A stretch of 40,153 nucleotides of DNA from NCBI RefSeq assembly GCF_019207025.1, contig NZ_JAEEGC010000135.1, positions 1-40,153 on the forward strand, written 5' to 3'. Under the pieces are notes generated by a model. It searched no databases. It was not told the DNA's origin and saw only the letters and a list, made by a program, of their open reading frames with translations. This document shows positions 8,532 through 17,624 of the stretch, in pieces. How positions within the stretch are numbered: position 1 is the stretch's first letter; the number at the start of each line of letters is the position of its first letter. Position numbers and translations under genes: made by a program. Source of the stretch: Clostridium thailandense. GTDB lineage: Bacteria > Bacillota > Clostridia > Clostridiales > Clostridiaceae.

Positions 8532-8672
8532 TAAAAATCACTCCCTTAATATAATTTGTATATCAGAAAAAGATTATTTGCAACATAAAATTTTGTGGAG
8601 GTATATATTTTTTATTTACACACAAAATAGCATGCAAACTATTTTGATAAGAAATTAATGGGGGATAATTAT

Positions 8673-8702
8673 TTGTATAAAAAATAAAGATTTTTATATA
8701 TT
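8673..8702 (+). promoter_or_regulatory. Possible secondary promoter before the exopolysaccharide operon
   Basis: TTGTAT (8673-8678), 18 bases, TATATT (8697-8702). The region is very AT-rich, so chance matches are likely. If real, the operon could be transcribed without the riboswitch. Confidence 0.3.
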
Positions 8703-8745
8703 GTTATAAAGGGAATTAATACAAAAATAAAGGATGAGGTGAGTT

Positions 8746-9480
8746 ATGCAGGAACAATTATATAGGGAACTTTATGAGTTGGAAAGTAAACATTGGTGGT
8801 TTGTTGCTAAAAAGAAAATTGTATTATCTATAATAAGAAAATATGTAAATTACGATGAGAATAACAAAATATTAGATGCTGGATGTGGTAGTGGTCTTAT
8901 GCTTAATGATTTAAAAGAATTTGGACAGATATATGGTATGGATTGTTCTGAGGAAGCAATAAAGTTTAGTAAACTTATATTTGACGGTGAAGTTAAGCAA
9001 GGATATATGCCAGGGAATATACCCTACAATAAAAATTACTTCAATGTAATTGTAGCTTTAGATGTTATTGAGCATATAGAGAATGATGAAGGTGCACTTA
9101 TGGATTTAAGAGAACACTTAACAGATAATGGTATTTGTGTGATTACAGTACCAGCGTATATGAGTTTATGGAGCAATCATGATGTTGTACATCAGCATAA
9201 AAGGAGATATACATTAAGTGAGCTAAAAGGAAAGTTTTTACGCGCCGGATTTAAAGTAGAGAAGATTTCGTATTATAATAGCATATTATTTTTGCCTATA
9301 TTTATTATCAGACAAATTCATAGATTGCTCAAGATTGAAAAAGGTTCAGATGCTGAAATGCCTAATAGATTGTCTAATCTTATGTTAGAAAGTATCTTTT
9401 CTTTTGAAAAATATATATTAAGATTTTTTAACATGTATTTTGGTGTTTCTATAATTGCAGTAGTAAAAAAGTTTGAATAA
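8746..9480 (+). CDS. SAM-dependent methyltransferase (class I)
   Basis: The product is 244 residues. The SAM-binding fold shows LDAGCGSG (motif I, about residues 43-50), then VIVALDVIEHIENDEGAL (post-motif II region) and CVITVPAYMSLWSNHD. This resembles methyltransferases in polysaccharide gene clusters (Methyltransf_11/23 type). It opens the exopolysaccharide operon and lies 16 bases before the next gene. By position it probably methylates a sugar or lipid-linked intermediate, but the substrate cannot be read from sequence. SD GAGGTGAG precedes the ATG. Confidence 0.8.
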   Translation: MQEQLYRELYELESKHWWFVAKKKIVLSIIRKYVNYDENNKILDAGCGSGLMLNDLKEFGQIYGMDCSEEAIKFSKLIFDGEVKQGYMPGNIPYNKNYFNVIVALDVIEHIENDEGALMDLREHLTDNGICVITVPAYMSLWSNHDVVHQHKRRYTLSELKGKFLRAGFKVEKISYYNSILFLPIFIIRQIHRLLKIEKGSDAEMPNRLSNLMLESIFSFEKYILRFFNMYFGVSIIAVVKKFE

Positions 9481-9496
9481 TAAAAGGTAGTTTGTT

Positions 9497-10999
9497 ATGA
9501 AATTTAAATTTGTCATTAAAAATGTAAATTGTGGAATTCTGGCCACTGTTTTGGTTATATTCATATGTTCACTCACCTTGTTTGTGAGGCCTATAGTTGG
9601 TATGGCTGATAACGGGGATTTTTTCCGTATAATTAGTCAAAGCAATGTCTACTATTTGCAAGGTGATAATGCACATACTTTCCTAGGGTATTTTGACAAG
9701 AATTATGGTATTTATAAATATAATAATGAAAACCCCAAAATGGTAATATCTACACAACCTATGTTAGTCAAGACGGCAGTTTTTATAGACAAACTTATAA
9801 CTAGAGATTATGTATTCGATATAAGGTTTTTGGCTTTCTTATATGTTGTAGTATATGCAATTAGTGCTTATCTTATAGTGACAGCATTAACTTATAATAT
9901 AAAGTCAAATAAGTTTAAACTTTTATTTACAGCTTTGTTTGTTTTTGTGTTTTGTGATACTGGATATATAGCTTATTTTAACTCTTTCTTTGGTGAAGCT
10001 GTAAATTTAAGCTTTTTCTTATTAAGTCTAGGTATATTGCTATATATGTATAAATTTAAGAAGTATAGCATACTAAATCTGATTATGTTCTTTTTAGTTT
10101 CTCTAATTTTTATAGGATCAAAACAACAGCTTTCTCCTGTAGGGCTCTTAGTTGCTTTTGTGTTATTAAGATTATTTATGGCTAATAGAACAAGAAGCTT
10201 TAGGTATATTGCTCTAGCATGCATAATGACTATCATAGTTTCTTCCTTATATTTTTATAGATCCATATCTGGTGATTTTGATTATATAAATAGATATTAT
10301 GCAATGACTCGTGGAATTCTTCTTTATGAGTGGAAACCAGATGAAATACTAAATCAATTCAATATAAATACTCAATATTCTATGCTTCAGGAAACTGTAG
10401 GGTTTAACAAGCTGCCAGTTATAGATCCTAATAGTGATAAATTAAAAAAAGAATTCTATAGTAAGTATTCTGTTTTAAGTATAATAGTTTTCTATTTGAA
10501 GAATCCCAGAATACTTGGAAAAATGGTGAATTTTGGTGTGGTTAATGGTTATTCTATTAGACCTAGGGTCTTAGGAAACTATGAGAAAAGAGAAGGAAAA
10601 GCTTTTGAGCAGCAATCCTATTTTTTTTCTCTGTGGAGTACAATAAAAGAAAGGTACATACCACATAACACGTTTTTGACTGTATTAGGTTTTGGAATAT
10701 ACTTTTATTTTGCTGTAAAAAGATATCTTATTGCAAGAAAAAATGAGGATATGGATTCACAGCTATTTGAAGAAGCTTTCTTATATGTGTTTTTAGTAGG
10801 AGTGTCTCAGATATTTATTTCTGTAATAGGAGTAGGGGATGGAGATCTTGCAAAGCATGTATTTATGTTTAATGTGAGCTTTGATATTATGCTTTTATAT
10901 TCAGCCAGTTTAATTATTGAAAATATATATGAAAAAAATTGTTATATGCATGGGAAGGAAAAGAAAAAATGGGGATTGAAGATTATAGGAAAAAAATAG
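9497..10999 (+). CDS. Multi-spanning membrane glycosyltransferase-like protein (GT-C/WsfD-like)
   Basis: The product is 500 residues with about ten hydrophobic helices. After the first helix it has a conserved-looking loop, MADNGDFFRI, whose acidic residues resemble the first extracytoplasmic loop of GT-C enzymes and of WsfD-like glycan hexose transferases. GT-C enzymes take sugars from polyprenyl phosphate on the outer face of the membrane. The operon also encodes a GtrB-like and a GtrA-like protein, the usual suppliers of such a donor, so this may be the transferase that decorates the secreted polymer. The assignment rests on topology and one motif. The gene overlaps the start of the next one by 31 bases. 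Confidence 0.6.
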   Translation: MKFKFVIKNVNCGILATVLVIFICSLTLFVRPIVGMADNGDFFRIISQSNVYYLQGDNAHTFLGYFDKNYGIYKYNNENPKMVISTQPMLVKTAVFIDKLITRDYVFDIRFLAFLYVVVYAISAYLIVTALTYNIKSNKFKLLFTALFVFVFCDTGYIAYFNSFFGEAVNLSFFLLSLGILLYMYKFKKYSILNLIMFFLVSLIFIGSKQQLSPVGLLVAFVLLRLFMANRTRSFRYIALACIMTIIVSSLYFYRSISGDFDYINRYYAMTRGILLYEWKPDEILNQFNINTQYSMLQETVGFNKLPVIDPNSDKLKKEFYSKYSVLSIIVFYLKNPRILGKMVNFGVVNGYSIRPRVLGNYEKREGKAFEQQSYFFSLWSTIKERYIPHNTFLTVLGFGIYFYFAVKRYLIARKNEDMDSQLFEEAFLYVFLVGVSQIFISVIGVGDGDLAKHVFMFNVSFDIMLLYSASLIIENIYEKNCYMHGKEKKKWGLKIIGKK

Positions 11000-11820
11000 A
11001 TATATTTATGACACTATTTATAACTTATTTTTTCGTTATATGCTTGTCCTTTGAGTATATTACAGTTCAAGGAAACTATGAGAATTATATAATGTTGACA
11101 TTAGCTATGATAGTAGCACTTATAAGTTATTATACTAATATAACTTTTTCTTTAATATCAGTTTTAGTTGTAGATTTTGGTTATGCTAGTTATAGGCTTT
11201 ATAGAAACATTGTACAAGGTGTTGCAGTAGATATAAGAGTATATTATTGGGTTATTATAATACCAATAGCTGCAGTAGTAGTTACTGTTTTAGCAAGATA
11301 TATATTAGAACTTCAGATTCAATTAAATAAAGCTAATACAGATAATAAAAATTTGGTAATGATAGATGAAACAACTGGAATAAGGAATTCTTCGGCTCTT
11401 TTTAATGAGATTCCTATATATATGAATATGTGTAAGAGACACAAGATACCAGTTGCAATTATGTTGGTTAGATTTAAATATAGTAGAAAACTTAAAAGCA
11501 TTGTGGGTAAAGATTTTTTTAAGGAAATAATTACTGAGTGCTCTGAAATTTTGGAGGATTCCTTGAGACTTGAAGACAGAAAATATATTCTTAATGAGGA
11601 AAGTACCTTTGCATTTATACTTATTTCTGATGAAAGTGGATGTGAAGTAGTGAAAAAAAGATTTAAGGAAAATGTGGAAAGAATAAATTTAGATAAGAAT
11701 AGCTTATTTAAAGGCTTAAAATTAGAGATACAAGTGGGGTATTATAGTTACAATAATGATATTAAGGATGCGATGGATTTTGTAGCTAGAGCGGAGATGG
11801 AAATAGACTATGATGTCTAA
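10969..11820 (+). CDS. Membrane protein with degenerate GGDEF domain, probable c-di-GMP receptor (YdaK/PssE-like)
   Basis: The product is 283 residues. The ATG at 10969, with SD GGAAGGAA 8 bases upstream, is chosen over an in-frame TTG at 10939. Four hydrophobic helices (about 10-30, 38-58, 60-80, 92-114) precede a GGDEF-like domain that begins DETTGIRN. The catalytic GGDEF is replaced by NEEST (209-213), so synthesis of c-di-GMP is not expected. RLED (200-203) lies exactly five residues before it, the position of the inhibitory RxxD I-site that binds c-di-GMP. Bacillus YdaK and Listeria PssE have this design and activate their polysaccharide synthases. It is followed by ydaL-, ydaM- and ydaN-like genes in the same order as in Bacillus. 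Confidence 0.82.
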   Translation: MGIEDYRKKIDIFMTLFITYFFVICLSFEYITVQGNYENYIMLTLAMIVALISYYTNITFSLISVLVVDFGYASYRLYRNIVQGVAVDIRVYYWVIIIPIAAVVVTVLARYILELQIQLNKANTDNKNLVMIDETTGIRNSSALFNEIPIYMNMCKRHKIPVAIMLVRFKYSRKLKSIVGKDFFKEIITECSEILEDSLRLEDRKYILNEESTFAFILISDESGCEVVKKRFKENVERINLDKNSLFKGLKLEIQVGYYSYNNDIKDAMDFVARAEMEIDYDV

Positions 11821-13144
11821 GATAAAAAAAATACAAATATTAATATTGTTAATATCAATATCGATATTTGCGTTTAATGGGGTAAAAGTAAGAGCAGAAG
11901 AAAATAAGGTTTTAATTATATATGATTCTTATAAAGAATTTGGATTAGAAGAAAATAAATTAAATTTATTAGTTCAGACAATTCTAGGTACTGGAAATGG
12001 AGTAGATATAGTAAACATAGACTCTTATTCTAAGGAGTCGATTGATAAATATAAATTTTTATTTGTATTATATAATAATTCATCTGAATTACCCGATGGG
12101 TTTATTCAGGATCTACTGAGATTTAAGGGGAGAATAGTTTGGATTGGAAAAAATTTTGATAAGCTTTTAGAAAATAAACAAAATATTAAGTATATATCTA
12201 ATTTTTCTTCAAAGGATGAAAGTTATAATGTTTTAAGAAAAGATATTTATAAGGTTATTAATGACAGGGAATGGGATAAACAAAGTGTATATTTGTTAAT
12301 TGATGAAGTATATCCATTCGTAGATCTTGGAGAGTTTATTAAAAAGATAGATTTTTTATATGATCAAGGAATTCCTTTTATATGTAGTGTAATGCCAGTT
12401 TATGAAAATCAGGATTTTGATGCTATGAAACGTTTTTGTGAAGTATTAAGATATGCACAAAGTAAAGGTGGAAAAATAATATTACATTCTTCAATTATGA
12501 AGGGTAATGATATACCAGGAAAAGATGTACAAGATAAAATGAGTTTAGCACAACAAATTTATATAAAATATGGAGTTTATCCTGTGGCAATTGATATACC
12601 GGAAAGTCTTTTATATAAGGAAGATTATAAGGAGTTAGTTCATTGCGGCAATAATATTTTTATTGAAAAAGATAATAATATAGGAGTTATTGACTTTAAA
12701 AAATATTCTATAGATGGTTTTGATAAAGTAATTGATAAAATAGATATTACTAACGATTATATCTATGAGCCATCTCAAATTACTTATGATGCTGCTTTTA
12801 GTTTCAATTCAGATTTAGAATTTGATAGTTTTAAAGCTGGAATAAAGCATATTATAGATAAAAGAATTTCCTTTAATGATGTAGAATCTCTAAATACTAC
12901 AATGAAGCTTGGAGGAATTGAGCTGAGAAGTGAAAATTCTAATATATTATTAAATAATGAAGTGGTAAATGAGCAAAATAGCAGTTCAAAAGCTTCATCA
13001 CAGGGAAACAGTGGTGAAATAGAAGCTATTGATATAGGAAATGCAAATGGACGTATAATAAAAATAACAATTGGAGTATGTGTTGTTTTTTTTATAATTG
13101 TTTTAATAAGTAGAAGAATAGAAAGAAAAAAATTCTTTAAGTAG
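11810..13144 (+). CDS. DUF2334 polysaccharide-deacetylase-like protein (YdaL-like)
   Basis: The product is 444 residues: N-terminal signal/anchor (7-24), extracytoplasmic body, Ser/Asn-rich linker near 390-405, and a C-terminal helix (about 416-434) with a basic tail. VYLLIDEVYPF (160-170) and GIPFICSVMPVY are landmarks of the DUF2334 deacetylase fold. The usual metal-binding Asp-Asp reads D165-E166, and the usual LHGYTH-type motif reads LHSSIM (H226 kept, last His replaced by Met), so activity is doubtful. It overlaps the preceding stop by 11 bases (start ATGATG, either possible). In ydaJKLMN/pss operons the counterpart is needed for the exopolysaccharide, through modification or export. Confidence 0.78.
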   Translation: MMSKIKKIQILILLISISIFAFNGVKVRAEENKVLIIYDSYKEFGLEENKLNLLVQTILGTGNGVDIVNIDSYSKESIDKYKFLFVLYNNSSELPDGFIQDLLRFKGRIVWIGKNFDKLLENKQNIKYISNFSSKDESYNVLRKDIYKVINDREWDKQSVYLLIDEVYPFVDLGEFIKKIDFLYDQGIPFICSVMPVYENQDFDAMKRFCEVLRYAQSKGGKIILHSSIMKGNDIPGKDVQDKMSLAQQIYIKYGVYPVAIDIPESLLYKEDYKELVHCGNNIFIEKDNNIGVIDFKKYSIDGFDKVIDKIDITNDYIYEPSQITYDAAFSFNSDLEFDSFKAGIKHIIDKRISFNDVESLNTTMKLGGIELRSENSNILLNNEVVNEQNSSSKASSQGNSGEIEAIDIGNANGRIIKITIGVCVVFFIIVLISRRIERKKFFK

Positions 13145-13161
13145 AGGGGCTAGATTCGATT

Positions 13162-14412
13162 ATGAATATATTTGATTTTTTACTTATATATTCTTTGGTT
13201 ATTATATGGATAACAATATTTCTTAATGTAGTATTAGTAATAGGGGGATATATTTATTATCTTAAAACTTTAAAAATTAAAATGAAAAGTGATTTAAAGG
13301 AGTATCCTTTTGTTTCGATTATGGTTCCGGCACACAATGAGGGTGTAGTAATAGAAAAAACCGTAAAATCTTTATTAGAGTTGGAGTATCCTGAAGATAA
13401 ATATGAAATTATAATTATAAATGATAACTCTAGTGATAATTCTTCAGAGATATTAAGTGAAATACAGAAGAAAAATCCTAACAGAAATTTAGTAGTAATA
13501 AATACGGATAACATTACTGGAGGAAAGGGAAAATCTAATGCCTTAAATATCGGATTTGGAAAAAGTAAGGGAGAATTTTTGGTGATTTATGATGCTGATA
13601 ATACTCCGGAAAAAACAGCTTTGATATATCTAGTACAAACCATTTTAAAGGATAAAAAATTAGGGGCGGTTATAGGAAAGTTTAGATGTAGAAACAGAAA
13701 GAAGAATCTCCTTACTAAGTTTATAAATATTGAGACTCTAACATTTCAATGGATGGCTCAAGCAGGAAGATGGCAATTATTGAATCTTTGTACTATACCA
13801 GGAACTAATTTTGTAATTAGAAGAAGCTTGATTGAGGAAATGGGAGGATGGGACTCTAAGGCAATAACAGAAGATACAGAGATAAGTTTCAGACTATATA
13901 GAATGGGCTATAAGATAAAATTTATGCCGTTGGCAGTAACTTGGGAACAGGAACCTCAGACTTTAAAGGTATGGTTTAAACAGAGAGGAAGATGGGCAAA
14001 GGGAAATATATATGTAGTTGCTAAAAACCTCAAATATATTTTTACTAAAGAAGGCGGAGTAAGTAGATTTGATGTATTCTATTATGTTTTAATATACTTC
14101 TTTTTTCTATCGGCAGTAATATTTTCGGACATGCTATTTATATTAGGATTAGCTCAGGCTATACAACTTGATATAGCAGGTTATAGCATTATATTATGGC
14201 TTATGGCCTACAATGTATTTTGTTTATCTATTTTTGTTGCTATATCTACAGAAAAAGGAGAATTAAATTTTGGCAATTTTTTAGTAGTACTAATAATGTA
14301 TTTTACTTATTGTAAACTTTGGGGTATAGTAGCAGCTTTAGGCTTTTATAATTTTGTTAAGGATACCATCTTTAAAAGGGAGGTAAAGTGGTATAAGACA
14401 GAAAGATTTTAA
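13162..14412 (+). CDS. BcsA-like family 2 processive glycosyltransferase (YdaM/PssC-like)
   Basis: The product is 416 residues. One or two N-terminal helices (about 6-34) precede a GT2 catalytic domain and three or so C-terminal helices (about 305-385). Catalytic motifs are IINDNSSD (UDP-binding Asp near 88), DAD (144-146), TED (236-238) and QRGRW (274-278). This is the D,D,D,QxxRW signature of cellulose, hyaluronan and PNAG synthases. The fold would polymerise a sugar on the cytosolic side and thread it through the membrane. No PilZ domain is present, so c-di-GMP control would have to come from the separate GGDEF-like protein. It lies directly upstream of the BcsB-like gene. Confidence 0.87.
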   Translation: MNIFDFLLIYSLVIIWITIFLNVVLVIGGYIYYLKTLKIKMKSDLKEYPFVSIMVPAHNEGVVIEKTVKSLLELEYPEDKYEIIIINDNSSDNSSEILSEIQKKNPNRNLVVINTDNITGGKGKSNALNIGFGKSKGEFLVIYDADNTPEKTALIYLVQTILKDKKLGAVIGKFRCRNRKKNLLTKFINIETLTFQWMAQAGRWQLLNLCTIPGTNFVIRRSLIEEMGGWDSKAITEDTEISFRLYRMGYKIKFMPLAVTWEQEPQTLKVWFKQRGRWAKGNIYVVAKNLKYIFTKEGGVSRFDVFYYVLIYFFFLSAVIFSDMLFILGLAQAIQLDIAGYSIILWLMAYNVFCLSIFVAISTEKGELNFGNFLVVLIMYFTYCKLWGIVAALGFYNFVKDTIFKREVKWYKTERF

Positions 14413-14420
14413 GGAGGAAG

Positions 14421-16514
14421 ATGATGAAAGGACAAAAGAATTCAAGATATGCATTAGTAATTTTAATAATATTTGCTATAAATATTGGATTTAGTTGTTT
14501 AAAGGTAAATGCTGCTCCTAATGACATAAGATATAAAAACTTTACTTTAGGAAGTGATGTTAATTTTAAAGGAGTATTTTCATCTCACTCTTTATATTTT
14601 AATATAAACAAATATTCAATTGTCAAATCGTTAGAGGCTAATGTGGTTTTTAGTATAAGTCAATTAATTACTGATAAGCAGAATGCAACAATTACATTTT
14701 CGATAAATGGAACTTCTTTTTACTCTTCCAAAGTGTTTTATAAAGATGCAGAGGAATTGCAAAATGTTAAAGTATCTATACCGATAGCATTAATTAAAGA
14801 AGGAATAAATGAGTTTAAAGTAGAGACCTATTGTAGAATATCAGATGAGCCGTGTACAGATGATGTTAACAATGGAAATTGGATAACACTAAAAGGAACT
14901 TCAAGCATATCGATGGGATTTATAGATAAAGAGAGCACAAACAACATATCTGAATTTTCCTATCCTTTTATTAAAGTTAACGAAGGAGAACAATACAATG
15001 CAGTAATAGCTATTCCAGATAACTATAAACAGGAAGAATTGACTGCTGCACTTATGCTTCAGGCTTATCTAGGAAAAGTAAATGAAAGTGGAGATTACAA
15101 TGGGGTAATTGTTAAATACTCTTCAATACCAAATGATAAAGATGTTATATATATAGGTGGATTCAGCAATTTACCTGATAAGGTTAAATCTTTGTATAGT
15201 CAACTTACACAAGAAAATTATAATGAATACGCTATAATAAGGAAAGACAAATCCCCCTTTAATGAAAATAATAAATTAATGGCAATAGTAAGTGAAAATG
15301 GAAATATGCTGATAAAATCCATAAAGCTGTTGATGAATAAAAATTTAGTCAGTCAAATCAATGTAGATACTTTTAAAGTAGATAAGAATGTGAAGGTAGA
15401 AAGTTCATTACCAGAAGCAAAGTTGAATCTCACTTTTAAGGATTTAGGATTAAACGAAATGCAGTTAAAAGGACCTTTCAGGCAAAGTGGATCATTAACT
15501 TACAGCCTTCCTAGAAATAGAGTTTTATCTAATGGGGCTAAAATAAAGCTATTTGTAAGATATTCGCAAAATCTAGACTTTAATCGGTCTTTATTAACTG
15601 TATATATAAATGGAACTCCTATAGGTAGCAAAAAGTTAGACAAAGACCTGGCTAACGGAGATCAATTGGAATTACCTATACCAATAGATATCAAAATGTC
15701 AAATTATATAGATATAAAAATTGCTTTTGATCTAGAACAGCTAAATTCAACTTGTGAATTTAGACAGGAGGAAATGCCTTGGGCACTTGTAACTGGTGAT
15801 TCTTATGTTTATATGCCTAATAACAAGCTTGGTTTTTATAAATTTGATAACTACCCTCAACCTTTTGTTTCAGAAAGACAATTTAATAATGTAGCAGTTG
15901 TAGTTCCAGAGAATCTGTCTGAAAATGAAATTGAAGGAATAAGCAAAGTTTTCTCATATATGGGCAGAGATGTAGACTATAATAGTGGAACTTTAGAAGT
16001 AGTAGAAGAAAAAAACTTTTCTAATAAATACAATAATATGAATCTAATAGTGTATGGTACACCACAACGAAATAAAGTTATTAAGGACTTAAATTCTAAG
16101 TTATGGTTTAAATATAATAGTAATTATAATTCTTTTACAGGAAATGAAAAACTATACTTAACTACGCCTTATGAATCAAATATATCAGTTTTTCAATTTG
16201 ATATATCACCATATAATCAAGAAAAAGCTATTTTGGTATTGACATCTCCTAAAGAAGATTTGCTTTTGAAGTCGCTGATATTTTTATCCTCTACAAATCA
16301 GATTTCAAAGCTTTTAGGAGATTCTGTGATAATAGATAATTTTGGTAACATAAAAACTTTTCAATTTAAAAAAGATGGAACCAAATCCTTATACGAAAAA
16401 TTTAAATCTATGGAGGCTAATGGAAAAATATTTTTCGGATTTGTAGGTTTATTTCTAGTATTTAGTGCAGTAGCAACAGCATTATATTATTATAAATATA
16501 AAAAATTTAAATAA
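14421..16514 (+). CDS. BcsB-like exopolysaccharide synthase accessory protein (YdaN/PssD-like)
   Basis: The product is 697 residues. It has a signal peptide (about 8-32, ending VNAAPN), a long extracytoplasmic region with two carbohydrate-binding-like beta modules, and a single C-terminal membrane helix (about 669-690) with a short basic tail. The pattern of repeated segments such as ATITFSINGTSFYSSKV and LLTVYINGTPIGSKKL, each followed by an LPI/IPI-type strand, is typical of BcsB family proteins. BcsB partners with BcsA at the membrane and guides the polymer outside the cell. SD AAGGAGG lies just before ATGATG. A 129-base gap then separates it from the GtrB-like gene. Confidence 0.83.
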   Translation: MMKGQKNSRYALVILIIFAINIGFSCLKVNAAPNDIRYKNFTLGSDVNFKGVFSSHSLYFNINKYSIVKSLEANVVFSISQLITDKQNATITFSINGTSFYSSKVFYKDAEELQNVKVSIPIALIKEGINEFKVETYCRISDEPCTDDVNNGNWITLKGTSSISMGFIDKESTNNISEFSYPFIKVNEGEQYNAVIAIPDNYKQEELTAALMLQAYLGKVNESGDYNGVIVKYSSIPNDKDVIYIGGFSNLPDKVKSLYSQLTQENYNEYAIIRKDKSPFNENNKLMAIVSENGNMLIKSIKLLMNKNLVSQINVDTFKVDKNVKVESSLPEAKLNLTFKDLGLNEMQLKGPFRQSGSLTYSLPRNRVLSNGAKIKLFVRYSQNLDFNRSLLTVYINGTPIGSKKLDKDLANGDQLELPIPIDIKMSNYIDIKIAFDLEQLNSTCEFRQEEMPWALVTGDSYVYMPNNKLGFYKFDNYPQPFVSERQFNNVAVVVPENLSENEIEGISKVFSYMGRDVDYNSGTLEVVEEKNFSNKYNNMNLIVYGTPQRNKVIKDLNSKLWFKYNSNYNSFTGNEKLYLTTPYESNISVFQFDISPYNQEKAILVLTSPKEDLLLKSLIFLSSTNQISKLLGDSVIIDNFGNIKTFQFKKDGTKSLYEKFKSMEANGKIFFGFVGLFLVFSAVATALYYYKYKKFK

Positions 16515-16643
16515 ATATAGTAATATAGCACGAGTTAATTAAATCTAATTTTATAAATAATATTTTTATAACCAATCATTAACATCAAGGTATTATTGAA
16601 AAAGGTAAAGTAAGATAATAAATAATGAAGAAGGAGAATTTTT

Positions 16644-17624
16644 ATGATAGATCTAAGTGTTGTAATACCTTCCTATAATGAAGAAGGAAATATTGAACCT
16701 CTATATAATAGATTGAATAATATTCTACCATTCATTACTGATAAATATGAAATTATATTTGTTAATGATGGCAGTAAAGATAATACAGTAGATAAGATAG
16801 AAAGCTTATGCAACAGGGATTCACAAGTAAAGCTTATTGATTTTTCAAGAAATTTTGGACATGAGATGGCAAATACAGCAGGATTAAACTATGCAAGTGG
16901 AAGTGCTGTAGTAATTATGGATGCAGATTTACAAGACCCTCCAGAACTTATCAAAGATATGTATTGCAAATACTTAGAGGGATATGACTTAGTGTATGCT
17001 AAGAGAAAAAAAAGACAAAAGGAAACCCTCATAAAGAAAGCTACTTCAAAGTTATTTTACAGGTTTTTAAGGTATTTTAGCAATATTGAAATTCCTCTTG
17101 ATACTGGAGACTATAGACTTATGAGTAGAAATGTTGTAAATGAGTTTAATAAGCTTAAAGAGCATAATAGGTTTTTTAGAGGATTAACTCATTGGATTGG
17201 CTTTAAGGTTACTTATGTCGAGTTTGATAGGCCGCCTAGAAATACTGGAGAAACCAATTACAATCTTACAAAATTAATGAAGTTAGCCATAGATGCTGTA
17301 ATTTCTTTTTCATATAAGCCATTAAAGGTGTTTAATATAATTGGATTATTTATGGCTTTGTTTAGTTTTTTTAGTATAATTTATTGGATTATATTTAAAA
17401 TAGCAACTGGAAAACCAGTTGCAGGGTGGACTTCATTGATTACAATAATTTTATTCTGTTCAGGTGTTATTATGATGCAGATAAGCATTATTGGTGAGTA
17501 CACAGCAAGAACATATGAAGAGGTTAAAAATAGGCCTTTGTTTGTTATAAACAAAACTATAGGGATAAATGAAGGAAATGATATAAAAGAGAAGGAAGCT
17601 GAAAATGTTAGCGAAAAAATTTAA
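16644..17624 (+). CDS. GtrB/DPM-like polyprenyl-phosphate glycosyltransferase
   Basis: The product is 326 residues: a GT2 domain with VVIPSYNEEGN, FVNDGSKDNT and MDADLQDPPE (DxD-type metal and sugar-nucleotide site), then two membrane helices (about 233-253 and 262-287). Proteins of this shape (GtrB, YfdH, dolichol-phosphate mannose synthase-like) transfer a sugar from a nucleotide donor to undecaprenyl phosphate on the inner face of the membrane. The next gene encodes a GtrA-like flippase and overlaps it by 20 bases, the usual pairing. SD AGAAGGAG precedes the ATG. Sugar identity is not readable. Confidence 0.88.
   Translation: MIDLSVVIPSYNEEGNIEPLYNRLNNILPFITDKYEIIFVNDGSKDNTVDKIESLCNRDSQVKLIDFSRNFGHEMANTAGLNYASGSAVVIMDADLQDPPELIKDMYCKYLEGYDLVYAKRKKRQKETLIKKATSKLFYRFLRYFSNIEIPLDTGDYRLMSRNVVNEFNKLKEHNRFFRGLTHWIGFKVTYVEFDRPPRNTGETNYNLTKLMKLAIDAVISFSYKPLKVFNIIGLFMALFSFFSIIYWIIFKIATGKPVAGWTSLITIILFCSGVIMMQISIIGEYTARTYEEVKNRPLFVINKTIGINEGNDIKEKEAENVSEKI

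Noticed and set aside
10939..10968. TTG-initiated extension of the GGDEF-like protein
   Set aside because: It lacks an SD, and the extra 10 residues are not needed. The ATG at 10969 has a well-placed GGAAGGAA.
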